Assembly: GCA_005880175.1 (NCBI GenBank)
Contig: VBJR01000261.1
Span: forward strand, 1-15,163
Length of the DNA stretch: 15,163 nt
Reading direction: 5' to 3'
Source: Chloroflexota bacterium
Lineage (GTDB): Bacteria > Chloroflexota > Dormibacteria > Dormibacterales > Dormibacteraceae
Positions within the stretch are counted from its first letter, which is position 1; each line of letters starts with the position of its first letter. This document shows, one piece after another, positions 7,056 to 15,107 of the stretch. The notes under the pieces were generated by a model. The model worked only from the letters and a program-made list of their open reading frames with translations, was not told the DNA's origin and searched no databases. The translations under genes were made by a program, and so were the position numbers.

Positions 7056-8787
7056 GCAGCCGCCGGGAGGGGTCGTACGGGAACAGGTCCATGATCTCGT
7101 GCCGGCGCACGCGGGCCTGGACCTCCTGCCAGAACGCCACCTGGCACAGCTCGCCGTGGCTCCGCTCCAGCACGTCGCGGAGCGGCGGCGGGAGGCCCAG
7201 GAAGCGGCTGAACTCCTCGGGGAACAGGTCGCGCGGCCCGACGCCGAACCACGCCTCGTCGGACAGGTCGTCGTCGTCGGTCGCCGCCTCGGGCAGACGC
7301 CGGAAGCTGAAGTCCGTGACCAGCCCCAGCTCGTCGTAGTCGTAGCAGACGACCCGTCCGTGCCGGGTCACCCCGAAGTTCTTGGGCAGCAGCTCGCCCG
7401 GGAAGATCCCGCTCGCGGCCAGGTCCTTGACCGCCTGGCCGAAGTCCACCACCGCCGCGGTGGCCGCCTGGTCCGGCGCCTGGCGCACGTGCAGGTCGAG
7501 CGGGGTGACGCGCCGCTCGACGTACGCGTGGTGGACGACCACCTCCTCGGGGCCCACGTCCACCGTCTGGTCGGCGTCGCGCAGGAACTCCTCCACCAGC
7601 CCCGGCTCGAACCGGGCCCGGTCGAACTGCAGGTGCTCGAACTCCTGCGCCTCGACCAGCCGGCCGGCGCGGTCGTGCCGGAACACCAGCCGGTAGCTCT
7701 CCCGGATGCTCCCGGGCGTCGTCGGCTTGATGGCCGGGAACCGGTCCCGGATCACCTTGAACACGACGTCGGAGCCCGGCATCGTGAACACGATCATCAC
7801 CATGCCGGGCGTGCCGGGCGCCAGCCGGAACCGCTCGTCGGTGTCGTGGAGGCGGTGCAGCAGGTCGCGGTACAGCTCCGTCTTGCCGTGCTTGTGGTGG
7901 CCGAGCGCGATGTACAGCTCCGCGATCGACTTGCGCGGCATCAGCAGCTTCAGCGTGCGCACCAGCCGGTACGGCGGGTCCACGTCCACGTGGAAGTGGG
8001 AGCGCGTGAAGCTGAACAGGATGCTGATGTCGTTCTCATCCGTCAGCACCGCGTCCACCACGATCCCGCACTCGGTGTTGAGCAGGGCCAGCGCGAACGG
8101 CACGAACCGCTCGCCCACGACCAGGCGGCCGAGCAGGTACGCGCCCTTGCGGCGGTAGAACGGCGCCTCGATCACCTCCGCGCGGTCGATTCGCTCCGGC
8201 AGGCCGGCCCGCTCGAGGTGGTCGGTCAGGCGCCCGGCGGCCAGGCGGGCGTCGCGGCGCAGGTCCTGGTAAGGCGCCTGGAGGCCGTCGTGGCGCAGGA
8301 TCGTCTCGACCAGCTCGGTCACGTCCGTCCGCAGCTCGTGCGCGTTGAACAGCAGGCTGCCGGCGTCCACCGGCGGCGTCTCGAAGTCGGAGTCCACGAA
8401 CTCGATGCCGCCGTCCACGCCGACCGTGGCGAAGATGCGGCGGGTCACCGAGTTGAAGAACGTCTCGGCCAGCTCCCAGTCGTCGCGGCGCGCGATCAGG
8501 CCGGAGTAGACGGCCTTGATGCTCGCCCACACGACCTTGTCGGTCACGCGGTCCGCCACCGTCTCGCGCACCACGCGCTCGACGCCGTCGATCACGCCGC
8601 CGTACATGTCGAGCCGCTCGGCGGCGTCGGCGAGCGCGCCCGCCCAGTCGCGGCGCGCGAACCGACCCGCCGCGCGCCGGCTGATCGCCCGGAACTCGTC
8701 GCGGTACGCCTCGAAGCCGACGAGCACCGCGTTGGCCGCCAGGTTGGCGACCCGGCTCGCCGAGAGGTCTCCCGCGCTCCGTGCCAT
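7003..8787 (-). CDS. aceK: isocitrate dehydrogenase kinase/phosphatase AceK
   Basis: AceK phosphorylates isocitrate dehydrogenase to divert carbon into the glyoxylate bypass and also reverses the reaction. The 594-residue product is close to the E. coli length (578) and aligns along its whole length. The N-terminal regulatory domain shows ELAETFFNSVTRRIF. The kinase-like domain shows APGTPGMVMIVFTMPGSDVV followed by FKVIRDRF (ATP lysine K344). Further on are AQEFEHL, FPGELLPKNFGVTRHGRVV, CYDYDE (D483, D485), then FPEEFSRFLGLP. Compared with E. coli as I recall it, Asp371 is Glu379 here, Asp457 is Glu465 and Glu439 is Val447. Lys336, Asn462, Asp475 and Asp477 are kept. I chose ATG 8787 because it matches the AceK N-terminus and has TACGCT exactly 9 nt upstream, a possible internal leaderless promoter. 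It lies 50 nt after the mutase gene, and its last 53 bp overlap the GAF gene tail to tail. No icd, aceA or aceB is in the window. Confidence 0.93.
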   Translation of the reverse strand: MARSAGDLSASRVANLAANAVLVGFEAYRDEFRAISRRAAGRFARRDWAGALADAAERLDMYGGVIDGVERVVRETVADRVTDKVVWASIKAVYSGLIARRDDWELAETFFNSVTRRIFATVGVDGGIEFVDSDFETPPVDAGSLLFNAHELRTDVTELVETILRHDGLQAPYQDLRRDARLAAGRLTDHLERAGLPERIDRAEVIEAPFYRRKGAYLLGRLVVGERFVPFALALLNTECGIVVDAVLTDENDISILFSFTRSHFHVDVDPPYRLVRTLKLLMPRKSIAELYIALGHHKHGKTELYRDLLHRLHDTDERFRLAPGTPGMVMIVFTMPGSDVVFKVIRDRFPAIKPTTPGSIRESYRLVFRHDRAGRLVEAQEFEHLQFDRARFEPGLVEEFLRDADQTVDVGPEEVVVHHAYVERRVTPLDLHVRQAPDQAATAAVVDFGQAVKDLAASGIFPGELLPKNFGVTRHGRVVCYDYDELGLVTDFSFRRLPEAATDDDDLSDEAWFGVGPRDLFPEEFSRFLGLPPPLRDVLERSHGELCQVAFWQEVQARVRRHEIMDLFPYDPSRRLLSATAGPAPDGRPAGTA

Positions 8788-8837
8788 CACCAGGTCAGCG
8801 TAGGCGATCGCGTTCGGCGTGCGTCTACGTGCGAACC

Positions 8838-10280
8838 CTACGAATGATCTCGTGCGGGAGGGTGGATGCCCACGATCTCCTCCAGCGCCGTCAGGCGGGC
8901 CTGGACCGCGTCCGGGCTGGCCGCCTCGGAGTAGACGCGGATCAGCGGCTCGGTGCCGCTGGCCCGGAGCAGGACCCAGCTGCCGTCGCGGAGGAAGAAC
9001 TTGAAGCCGTCGTCGTCGCGCACCCGCTCGACGGCCACGCCGGCCACCTCGCGGGGCGCGTTCGCGGCCAGCGTCTCCAGCACGCGCCTGCGCTCGGTCG
9101 GGTACGTGTCCCGGGCCAGGTGGATGTCGTGGCGGGCGTACGCGTGCTCGCCCACCTCGGCCTCCAGCGCCCGCAGGATCTCGCTCAGCGGGCGGCCCTC
9201 CCTGATGATCATGTCGGCGAAGAACAGGCCGCACAGGATGCCGTCGCGCTCGGGGATGTGGCCGCGGATCGCGTAGCCGCCGGACTCCTCGCCGCCCAGC
9301 ACGGCGTCGGTCTCGATCATGCGGGGCGCGATGCTCTTGAAGCCCACCGGCACCTCGTACACGGGGACGCCGTAGCGCTCGCCCAGCCGGTCGGCCATCG
9401 ACGTCATGTTGATGCTCTTCACGACCGGCCCGCGCCAGCCGCGGACCTCGACCAGGTAGCGCATGAGCAGGGCGTAGACCTGGAGCTGGTTGATGAACCG
9501 GCCGGTCTCGTCGATGATCCCGACCCGGTCCGCGTCGCCGTCGGTCGCGACGCAGAGGTCGTGGCCGCCCTGGCGCATCGCCGCCAGCGCCTGGCCCAGG
9601 TTGGGCGGGATCGGCTCCGGGTTGACGCCGCCGAAGTACGGGTTGCGCTCGCCGTGCAGCTCGACCACCGCCGTGGCGCCCCCGCCGAGCAGGCCGGTCA
9701 GGTAGCCGTACGCCGACCCGTGCATGCACTCGTGGACCAGGCGCAGGCCGGCGGCGCGGATCCCGTCCACGTCCACCATCCGGCGCAGCTGTGCGCAGTA
9801 GGCCGGCTGGGGGTCGATCCGCTCGATCAGCGGGTCGTCCGGGGCCGACCGGCGGGCGGCGCCGGGGTCGAGCGCGTTGATCCGGCGCTCCAGCTCGGCG
9901 ATCACCTCGGGCGGCGCCGAGCTGCCGGTCTCGGGCTTGTACTTCAGGCCGTTGAACAGGTACGGGTTGTGGCTGGCGGTGACGACCGCGGCGCCCGTCG
10001 CCCGCCGCTCGATGACGGTCCAGGACGCCACCTGGGTCGGCGAGGGGCGGTCGAACAGCAGCGCCCGCACGCCGTTCCCGGCCAGCACGCGGGCCACCTC
10101 GGACGCGAACTCCTCGGACGCGAACCGGCAGTCGTAGCCGACCACGGCCACCGGCTCGGCCGCCCGGCCGCGCAGGTATTCGGCCGTGCCCTGGGCGCAG
10201 CGCCGGACGGACTCGTAGGTGAAGTCGTCGCCGACGATCCCGCGCCAGCCGTCGGTGCCGAACTTGATCTCCGCTGGCAT
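8838..10280 (-). CDS. phosphomannomutase/phosphoglucomutase
   Basis: The enzyme interconverts hexose 6- and 1-phosphates in the cytoplasm (alpha-D-phosphohexomutase superfamily). The 480-residue product carries all four signature regions. These are the phosphoserine loop TASHNP (S103), the Mg-binding loop DGDADR (247-252), the sugar-recognition loop GEESGG (330-335) and the phosphate-binding loop RASGTEPLIR (439-448). The N-terminus MPAEIKFGTDGWRGIVGDDF is typical. The superfamily includes mannose- and glucose-specific enzymes and dual ones. The GEESGG loop suits glucose/mannose substrates, and the adjacent guanylyltransferase favours phosphomannomutase (ManB-type). The ATG at 10280 follows a GAGGA ribosome site by 7 nt and lies 12 nt after the guanylyltransferase stop, so the two are surely in one transcript. 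aceK follows after 50 nt. Confidence 0.93.
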   Translation of the reverse strand: MPAEIKFGTDGWRGIVGDDFTYESVRRCAQGTAEYLRGRAAEPVAVVGYDCRFASEEFASEVARVLAGNGVRALLFDRPSPTQVASWTVIERRATGAAVVTASHNPYLFNGLKYKPETGSSAPPEVIAELERRINALDPGAARRSAPDDPLIERIDPQPAYCAQLRRMVDVDGIRAAGLRLVHECMHGSAYGYLTGLLGGGATAVVELHGERNPYFGGVNPEPIPPNLGQALAAMRQGGHDLCVATDGDADRVGIIDETGRFINQLQVYALLMRYLVEVRGWRGPVVKSINMTSMADRLGERYGVPVYEVPVGFKSIAPRMIETDAVLGGEESGGYAIRGHIPERDGILCGLFFADMIIREGRPLSEILRALEAEVGEHAYARHDIHLARDTYPTERRRVLETLAANAPREVAGVAVERVRDDDGFKFFLRDGSWVLLRASGTEPLIRVYSEAASPDAVQARLTALEEIVGIHPPARDHS

Positions 10281-10292
10281 GGCGCCGTCCTC

Positions 10293-11366
10293 TTACAGGT
10301 ACTTGCTCAGGCCGCTGCGGCCGAGCTGCTCGACCACCTTCTTGACGTCCTGAGCCCGGGACTTCGGGCAGACCAGCAGCGCGTCCTCGGTGTCCACGAC
10401 GACCAGGTCGCTGACGCCGATGACCGCGACCAGCTTGTCCGGCACCGAGATGAAGCTGTTGCGCGTGTCGATGAGGACGGGCACGCCGTCCACCACGTTG
10501 CCGGCCTCGTCCTGGTGGAGCAGGTCGGCCAGCTCGGTCCACGAGCCGACGTCGGCCCACTCGAACGTGGCCGGGACGAGCAGCAGGCGGTCGGTCCGCT
10601 CCATGACCGTGTAGTCCACCGCGTCCACCGGCAGGCCCGCGTAGATGCGGGCCGCCTCCTCCTCGTCACCCGCGCGGCGGGCGGCCAGCGTCTCGACCAG
10701 GCCGGCGTGGTGCTCGGGCCCGTGCCGGGCCAGCTCCTCGACGAACACGGCGCAGCGCCAGCAGAACAGGTTCAGGTTCCAGAAGTGGCGGCCGCTGGCC
10801 AGGTAGCCGGCGGCCGTGGCGGCGTCGGGCTTCTCGACGAAGCGGAGGACGCGGCGGGCGGCCTCCTCCCCCACCTGGACGTCCTCCCCGGCCTCGATGT
10901 AGCCGAAGCCGGTCGCTGCGTAGCGGGGCTGGAGGCCGATCGTGACCAGGCGGTCGGAGCTCGCCGCGATGGCGGCCGCGCTGCGCACGGCCTGCTGGAA
11001 CGCGGGCAGGCCGCCGATCACGTGGTCGGCGGCAGTGGATACCATGACGGCGTCCGGGTCGCGCTCCAGGAGCGTCATCGCGGCCAGGCCCAGCGCGTTG
11101 GTGGTGCCCCGGGCCGCTGGCTCGACGATCATGCCGTCCGCCGGCAGCTCGGGCACGAGCTCGGCGATCAGCGGGACCTGGCGGTCCTCCGTCAGCACGA
11201 AGACCTGGTTCACCAGCGGGGCCATCCGCTCGTACGCCTCGGCCACCAGCGGCCGGCCGCTCCCGGACAGGGGCAGCACGTGCTTGGGGGAGCGGCGGCG
11301 GGACCGGGGCCAGAGCCGCGAGCCCGCTCCGCCGGCGGGGATGACCGCGTAGAGGTGGTCCGTCAA
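10293..11366 (-). CDS. manC: mannose-1-phosphate guanylyltransferase (GDP-mannose pyrophosphorylase)
   Basis: The enzyme makes GDP-mannose from mannose 1-phosphate and GTP. The 357-residue product starts with the nucleotidyltransferase signature [21 protein letters not shown] (residues 11-31). It continues with [23 protein letters not shown] (metal/GTP site), FVEKPD (177-182), [11 protein letters not shown] (249-259) and FEWADVGSW (268-276), the normal order for this family. It lacks the C-terminal isomerase cupin found in long bifunctional ManC proteins, so a separate isomerase is needed. One oddity is [10 protein letters not shown] (195-204), where relatives usually have a WNSGMF-like motif. 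The start is TTG at 11366, set by a GGAGG 4 nt upstream. This TTG overlaps the metK stop as TTGA, so translation is probably coupled to metK. The mutase gene follows after 12 nt, making a two-step GDP-mannose cassette. Confidence 0.92.
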   Translation of the reverse strand: MTDHLYAVIPAGGAGSRLWPRSRRRSPKHVLPLSGSGRPLVAEAYERMAPLVNQVFVLTEDRQVPLIAELVPELPADGMIVEPAARGTTNALGLAAMTLLERDPDAVMVSTAADHVIGGLPAFQQAVRSAAAIAASSDRLVTIGLQPRYAATGFGYIEAGEDVQVGEEAARRVLRFVEKPDAATAAGYLASGRHFWNLNLFCWRCAVFVEELARHGPEHHAGLVETLAARRAGDEEEAARIYAGLPVDAVDYTVMERTDRLLLVPATFEWADVGSWTELADLLHQDEAGNVVDGVPVLIDTRNSFISVPDKLVAVIGVSDLVVVDTEDALLVCPKSRAQDVKKVVEQLGRSGLSKYL

Positions 11367-12502
11367 TGCACCTCCGCCGCCAGCTCCGGCGCGCGGCGGG
11401 TGTCCTCCCAGGGCGCCTCGACGTCGGTGCGCCCGAAGTGGCCGTAGCAGGCGATGGGCCGGAACAGCGGCCGGCGCAGGTTGAGCTCTTTGATGATCCC
11501 CAGCGGACTGAGGTCGTAGCAGCGCAGCACAACCCGTGGCTTCACAAGGCCGATAGCGTAGGCGATCTGGACTTCGCACCGCCTGGCCAGACCGGCGGCC
11601 ACGACGTTCTTGGCGACGTAGCGCGCGCCGTACGCGCCCGCGCGGTCGACCTTCGTCGGGTCCTTGCCGCTGAAGCAGCCGCCGCCCTGGCGCGCGTAGC
11701 CGCCGTACGTGTCCACGGTGGTCTGGCGGCCGGTCAGGCCGGTGTCGGCGACGGGCCCGCCGATCGCGAAACGGCCGCTCGGGTTGATGTGGTGGCGCGT
11801 CTCCCCGGCGGCCAGGCCGTCGCCGATGACCGGGCGGACGATCTGCTCGACGACGTCCGCGCGGAGCTGGTCCAGGGTGACCTCCTCGTGGTGCTGGGCG
11901 GAGACCACGACGTCCGGGACGCTCACCGGCCGGCCCTCCTCGTCGTAGCCGACGGTCACCTGGACCTTGCCGTCGGGCCGCAGGTAGGGCAGCGACTTGG
12001 TCCTGCGCGCCTCGGCCAGCCGGCGAGCCATGCCGTGGGCGAGGGTGATCGGCAGCGGCATCAGCTCGGGCGTCTCGTCGCAGGCGAAGCCGAAGACGAT
12101 CCCGGAGTCCCCGGCCCCGCCCACGTCCACCCCGTGGGCGATGTCCGGCGACTGCTCGTCGATGCTGACCAGGACCCCGCACGTCTCGGAGTCGAAGCCG
12201 TACTTGGCGCGCGTGTAGCCGACCTCGCGCACGGTCTGGCGGATGATGCGCGGGATGTCCACGTAGCAGTCGGTCGTGATCTCCCCGGCGACCATGACGA
12301 GGCCGGTGGTGACGGCGGTCTCGCAGGCCACGCGGGCCAGCGGGTCCTTGGCCAGGATGGCGTCGAGGACGGCGTCGGAGATCTGGTCGGCCAGCTTGTC
12401 GGGGTGCCCCTCGGTCACGGACTCCGAGGTGAACCGGCTGACGGTGCGCGCAGGGCGCTTCCTATGGAACGCCTCTAGTGTACCTTCGGGCGGCCTCGCC
12501 AC
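11363..12502 (-). CDS. metK: S-adenosylmethionine synthetase (methionine adenosyltransferase), divergent, start uncertain
   Basis: The enzyme makes SAM from methionine and ATP in the cytoplasm. Family motifs are clear: [13 protein letters not shown] (His and Asp of the ATP/metal site), [84 protein letters not shown] and YGHFGR near the end. Three things are odd. First, no ATG, GTG or TTG lies in frame close to the conserved FTSES. The nearest is GTG 12502, about 20 codons upstream, with GGAGG 12 nt before it, and the next is ATG 12553. Second, about 19 residues found in E. coli MetK between YAIG.xxP and the FDLRP.GI-like block are missing (here [22 protein letters not shown]). Third, the conserved TGRK is TGRQ and GAGDQG is GAGDSG. 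The gene may be a divergent working enzyme, a paralogue or decaying. It heads the cluster with manC. Confidence 0.85.
   Translation of the reverse strand: MARPPEGTLEAFHRKRPARTVSRFTSESVTEGHPDKLADQISDAVLDAILAKDPLARVACETAVTTGLVMVAGEITTDCYVDIPRIIRQTVREVGYTRAKYGFDSETCGVLVSIDEQSPDIAHGVDVGGAGDSGIVFGFACDETPELMPLPITLAHGMARRLAEARRTKSLPYLRPDGKVQVTVGYDEEGRPVSVPDVVVSAQHHEEVTLDQLRADVVEQIVRPVIGDGLAAGETRHHINPSGRFAIGGPVADTGLTGRQTTVDTYGGYARQGGGCFSGKDPTKVDRAGAYGARYVAKNVVAAGLARRCEVQIAYAIGLVKPRVVLRCYDLSPLGIIKELNLRRPLFRPIACYGHFGRTDVEAPWEDTRRAPELAAEVH
11371..11375 (-). promoter_or_regulatory. ribosome binding site that sets the TTG start of manC
   Basis: GGAGG on the minus strand (11375-11371), inside the last codons of metK, is followed by TGCA and then TTGA. 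The sequence TTGA holds both the manC start codon and the metK stop. The full-strength site and exact overlap are the reason for taking TTG rather than a later start. Confidence 0.7.
12477..12482 (-). promoter_or_regulatory. possible second -10 element and ribosome site inside the 5' end of metK
   Basis: TACACT on the minus strand (12482-12477) is followed by AGAGGCGTTCCAT and an AGGAAG Shine-Dalgarno-like sequence (about 12463-12458). This is a good arrangement for a start codon near 12450, yet none exists in the metK frame there. Either this promoter is not used or a start codon has been lost. Confidence 0.3.
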
Positions 12503-12525
12503 GGGCGGGGCGGGCCTCCGGACGT

Positions 12526-12587
12526 GCGGTTTGGCGCCGAATGGCCTGTTCATGGGCGCCCGAATGGGCGGTTCGGCGCCAAACCGC
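12526..12587. promoter_or_regulatory. large inverted repeat, probable operator between metK and the aldo/keto reductase gene
   Basis: GCGGTTTGGCGCCGAA (12526-12541) and TTCGGCGCCAAACCGC (12572-12587) are perfect 16-bp inverted arms, 30 nt apart. Each arm is itself nearly palindromic around GGCGCC, and a third GGCGCC lies in the spacer within GGGCGCCC. The three GGCGCC cores begin at 12533, 12555 and 12575, that is 22 and 20 nt apart or about two helical turns each. The right arm ends 2 nt before the TAGATT -10 of the reductase gene, so bound protein would block that promoter. The left arm lies 24 nt upstream of metK GTG 12502. The DNA could also fold as a long hairpin. No matching regulator gene is in view. 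Confidence 0.6.
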
Positions 12588-12589
12588 TG

Positions 12590-12595
12590 TAGATT
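12590..12595 (+). promoter_or_regulatory. -10 element of the aldo/keto reductase gene
   Basis: TAGATT at 12590-12595 is followed by exactly 9 nt and then the ATG at 12605, so the message should be leaderless or nearly so. No ribosome binding site is present in those 9 nt. The -35 position (about 12567-12572) is GC-rich and touches the right arm of the inverted repeat, which suggests control by a bound protein. Confidence 0.5.
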
Positions 12596-12604
12596 GCTCG
12601 GGCG

Positions 12605-13393
12605 ATGCAGCGGCGGCAGCTCGGCAGGACCGGCATGGACGTGCCCCTCATCGGCATGGGCACGTGGCGCACGTTCGACACCGACGCGGACCGGGGCTGG
12701 CTCGTCGAGGAGGCCCTCGCGGCCGGCATCGACCTGTTCGACTCCTCTCCCATGTACGGGCTGGCCGAGGACACGCTCGCCCGGGCCCTGGCGCCGGACG
12801 GCCTCCGTGACCGCGTGCTGGTGGCCACGAAGGTCTGGACGCCCGACCCCGCCGAGGGCCGCCGCCAGGCCGAGCGCGCGCTCGCCCTCTACGGGACGGT
12901 GGACGTCTACCAGGTCCACAACCTGGTCAACGTGCCGGCCCAGCTCGGGCTGCTGGAGGGCCTGAAGGCCGAGGGCAGGGTCCGCGCCGTCGGCGCCACG
13001 CACTACAGGGAGGGGGCGTTCGGCGACCTCGCCGCCCTCATGCGGACCGGCCGCCTGGACATGGTGCAGATCCCCTACAACCCCCTGCGCCGGGACGCCG
13101 AGCGCGCCGTGCTGCCGCTGGCCGAGGAGCTGGGCCTCGGCGTGCTCACGATGAGCCCGCTCCAGGACGGCATCCTGGACGTCCGCCCCACCGCCGAGCA
13201 GCTGCGCGAGCTCGGCGTCGAGACGTGGGCCCAGGCGATCCTCAAGTGGGTCGCGAGCGACCCACGCGTGAGCACCGTCCTGACCGCGACCCAGCGCCCG
13301 GGCCGCGCGGCCGAGAACGCCCGGGGCGGCGAACCGCCCCTGTTCACGCCCGAGCAGCGGGCGTTCGTCAGCCGGATCTGCGGCGGGGACTGA
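12605..13393 (+). CDS. aldo/keto reductase family oxidoreductase
   Basis: This is an NAD(P)H-linked reductase of carbonyl compounds with a single-domain TIM-barrel fold, found in the cytoplasm. The 262-residue product opens with [19 protein letters not shown], a usual family start. The catalytic tetrad can be read as D46 and Y51 (FDSSPMYG), K76 (VLVATKVW) and H105 (VDVYQVHN). Later strands include [25 protein letters not shown] and the cofactor-binding end region [29 protein letters not shown], all in order. It is slightly shorter than the common 280-330 residues, with a compact C-terminus. The substrate cannot be predicted. The ATG at 12605 is set by the -10 element 9 nt upstream. The gene is divergent from metK and shares the inverted-repeat control region. 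The following transporter genes are on the same strand after a 66-nt gap containing a hairpin. Confidence 0.9.
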   Translation: MQRRQLGRTGMDVPLIGMGTWRTFDTDADRGWLVEEALAAGIDLFDSSPMYGLAEDTLARALAPDGLRDRVLVATKVWTPDPAEGRRQAERALALYGTVDVYQVHNLVNVPAQLGLLEGLKAEGRVRAVGATHYREGAFGDLAALMRTGRLDMVQIPYNPLRRDAERAVLPLAEELGLGVLTMSPLQDGILDVRPTAEQLRELGVETWAQAILKWVASDPRVSTVLTATQRPGRAAENARGGEPPLFTPEQRAFVSRICGGD

Positions 13394-13405
13394 GCGCCCC
13401 CGCAG
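13378..13405 (+). terminator. candidate terminator hairpin at the end of the aldo/keto reductase gene
   Basis: CTGCG (13378-13382) pairs with CGCAG (13401-13405) and GGGG (13385-13388) with CCCC (13397-13400). A 2-nt bulge lies on the left side and the loop has 8 nt. The stem spans the stop codon. No T run follows, so this would be a weak or factor-dependent terminator, or only an RNA 3'-end structure. Confidence 0.35.
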
Positions 13406-13459
13406 TACCATTGGCGGGCATTCGTCGGTTCGGCAGTGAGGCAGGGGGATGCAGCGACG

Positions 13460-15097
13460 ATGAGCCGCGGGGAGCACTTGACACGTCGAGACCTGCTGGG
13501 ACGCCTGGCGCGCGCCGGCGGAGTGGCCGTCGCCGCGCCGCCGCTCACCGCGCTCGCGGCCGCCTGCGCCAGCCCCTCCGGCGGCTCCGGCAGGACCGGG
13601 GGGACGGTCAGCTACGCCATCTCGATCGAGCCCAAGGTCCTGAACCCGCCGATCCACAACCTGGCCATCGAGTCCACGGTGATGTCCGCCATCTTCTCCG
13701 GCCTCGTCCGCGCCCGTTCGGACGGCACCCTGGAGCCGGACCTGGCGGCCAGCTACCAGGTCCAGGACGGCGGGATGACGTACCGGTTCAGCCTCCGGCC
13801 CGGCCTGCGCTGGCAGGACGGCGCGCCGCTGACGTCGGCCGACTTCCTCTTCACGTACCGCACGTACGTGGACCCGAAGACGAAGACCGCGTTCCTGCTC
13901 GGCTGGGACAAGATCGACCGGGTCGAGACCCCCGACGCGCAGACGGTCGTCTACCGCATGAGGGAGCAGTTCGCCCCGTTCCTGCTCTTCGTCGGCGGCA
14001 ACCCGGTGCTCCCGGAGCACGCGCTGGCCGGGACCGCTGACATCCGGCAGGACCCGTTCAACCGCGCCCCGATCGGCTCGGGCCCGTTCCAGGTGAAGGA
14101 CTGGCAGACCGCCTCCCGGATCAGCCTGGAGGCGAACCCGCACTACTGGCGGGGCCGGCCCGGGCTCGACCGCCTGGTCTTCCAGATCGTCCCCGACGCC
14201 ACCGCGCAGATCAACCAGCTCCAGGCCGGCGAGGTGGACATCATCAGCGTCGGCCAGACCGCCCAGTGGGACCAGGTCAAGGCCATGGCGCCCGACGTGG
14301 CCGCCGTCTCGTACGACGACACCCGCTACGTGCTGGTCCAGCTCGACCAGTACGGCGCGCTCAAGGAGGTGCCGGTCCGCCAGGCGCTCGACTACGCGAC
14401 GCCCAAGCAGGACATCGTGCGCGGCATCCTGCGCGGGCTGGCCACGGTCGCGTACGCGGACGTGCCTCCCGCGTCGGCGTACTACTCGGCCAACGTCGAG
14501 CGCCACACCTACGACCTGGACCGGGCGCGGAGCCTGCTCCAGGGCGCCGGGTTCACGATGCAGAACGGGGTGATGGTCAGGAACGGGCAGCCGCTCCATG
14601 TGCCGATCTACACGATCTCCAGCTCGCCCACGTACATCCAGGTGGCGCAGGTCCTCGAGGACAGCTGGTCGAAGATCGGCGTCCGGACCGACGTGACGAC
14701 CATGGAGGCGACCACGCTGTTCAGCGACAAGGGCCCGCAATGGAACGGCGGCGACGCCGCCCTCATCTTCTCCTGGGGCCAGGGCACCGACCCGTACAAC
14801 TACGTCAACTGGTCGTCGCGCCAGATCCCCAACGACGAGAACGACCCGGGCGAGAACGCCGAGCGGTACGCCAACCCGACGATCGACGACCTCGTGGTGC
14901 AGGGCGGCCGCGAGACCGACGTCGCGAAGCGCCGGCAGGTGTACGCCCAGATCCAGCGCATCCTGGCCCACGACGTCCCCGTGATCTTCCTGTACTGGCC
15001 GAAGGCGCTGTACGCCCACCGCTCGGGCGTCCACGGGTTCCAGCCGAACGCGTTCGCCGGCGAGCTGAACGAGGTGTGGGCCTGGACGAAGTCCTGA
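13460..15097 (+). CDS. ABC transporter substrate-binding protein, family 5 (peptide/nickel type), Tat-type lipoprotein
   Basis: This is an extracytoplasmic binding protein that captures solute, probably oligopeptides, and hands it to an ABC importer. The 545-residue product has a signal sequence with a twin-arginine motif TRRDLLGR (R9, R10), a moderately hydrophobic stretch [14 protein letters not shown] and a lipobox-like cysteine C36. It should therefore be exported folded and anchored by lipid. A serine/glycine-rich linker follows. Family-5 landmarks come next: [67 protein letters not shown] and [16 protein letters not shown]. The C-terminal lobe ends in [23 protein letters not shown]. The ATG at 13460 is 11 nt after an AGGGGG ribosome site. 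A longer version from GTG 13436 would put eight extra residues before the Tat motif. The permease gene begins 10 nt after the stop, so they form an operon. Confidence 0.92.
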   Translation: MSRGEHLTRRDLLGRLARAGGVAVAAPPLTALAAACASPSGGSGRTGGTVSYAISIEPKVLNPPIHNLAIESTVMSAIFSGLVRARSDGTLEPDLAASYQVQDGGMTYRFSLRPGLRWQDGAPLTSADFLFTYRTYVDPKTKTAFLLGWDKIDRVETPDAQTVVYRMREQFAPFLLFVGGNPVLPEHALAGTADIRQDPFNRAPIGSGPFQVKDWQTASRISLEANPHYWRGRPGLDRLVFQIVPDATAQINQLQAGEVDIISVGQTAQWDQVKAMAPDVAAVSYDDTRYVLVQLDQYGALKEVPVRQALDYATPKQDIVRGILRGLATVAYADVPPASAYYSANVERHTYDLDRARSLLQGAGFTMQNGVMVRNGQPLHVPIYTISSSPTYIQVAQVLEDSWSKIGVRTDVTTMEATTLFSDKGPQWNGGDAALIFSWGQGTDPYNYVNWSSRQIPNDENDPGENAERYANPTIDDLVVQGGRETDVAKRRQVYAQIQRILAHDVPVIFLYWPKALYAHRSGVHGFQPNAFAGELNEVWAWTKS

Positions 15098-15107
15098 GCC
15101 AGCTGCC

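Noticed and set aside
3917..7339. Plus-strand frame of 1140 codons overlapping the GAF gene in another frame
   Set aside because: It is a Pro/Arg/Gly-rich shadow with no domains. The GAF frame has clear motifs.
8781..11447. Plus-strand frame of 888 codons opposite the mutase and manC genes
   Set aside because: It is antisense to two genes with all family motifs intact. It stays open only because of the G/C third-base bias.
12503..12604. SAM riboswitch upstream of metK
   Set aside because: The region holds an inverted repeat with GGCGCC cores but none of the conserved SAM-riboswitch helices or sequences I could recognise, and it is too short for most classes.
12503..15034. Upstream extension of the metK frame across the reductase and binding-protein genes
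   Set aside because: It is antisense to two well-supported genes. Only the part from 12502 to 11363 carries SAM-synthetase motifs.
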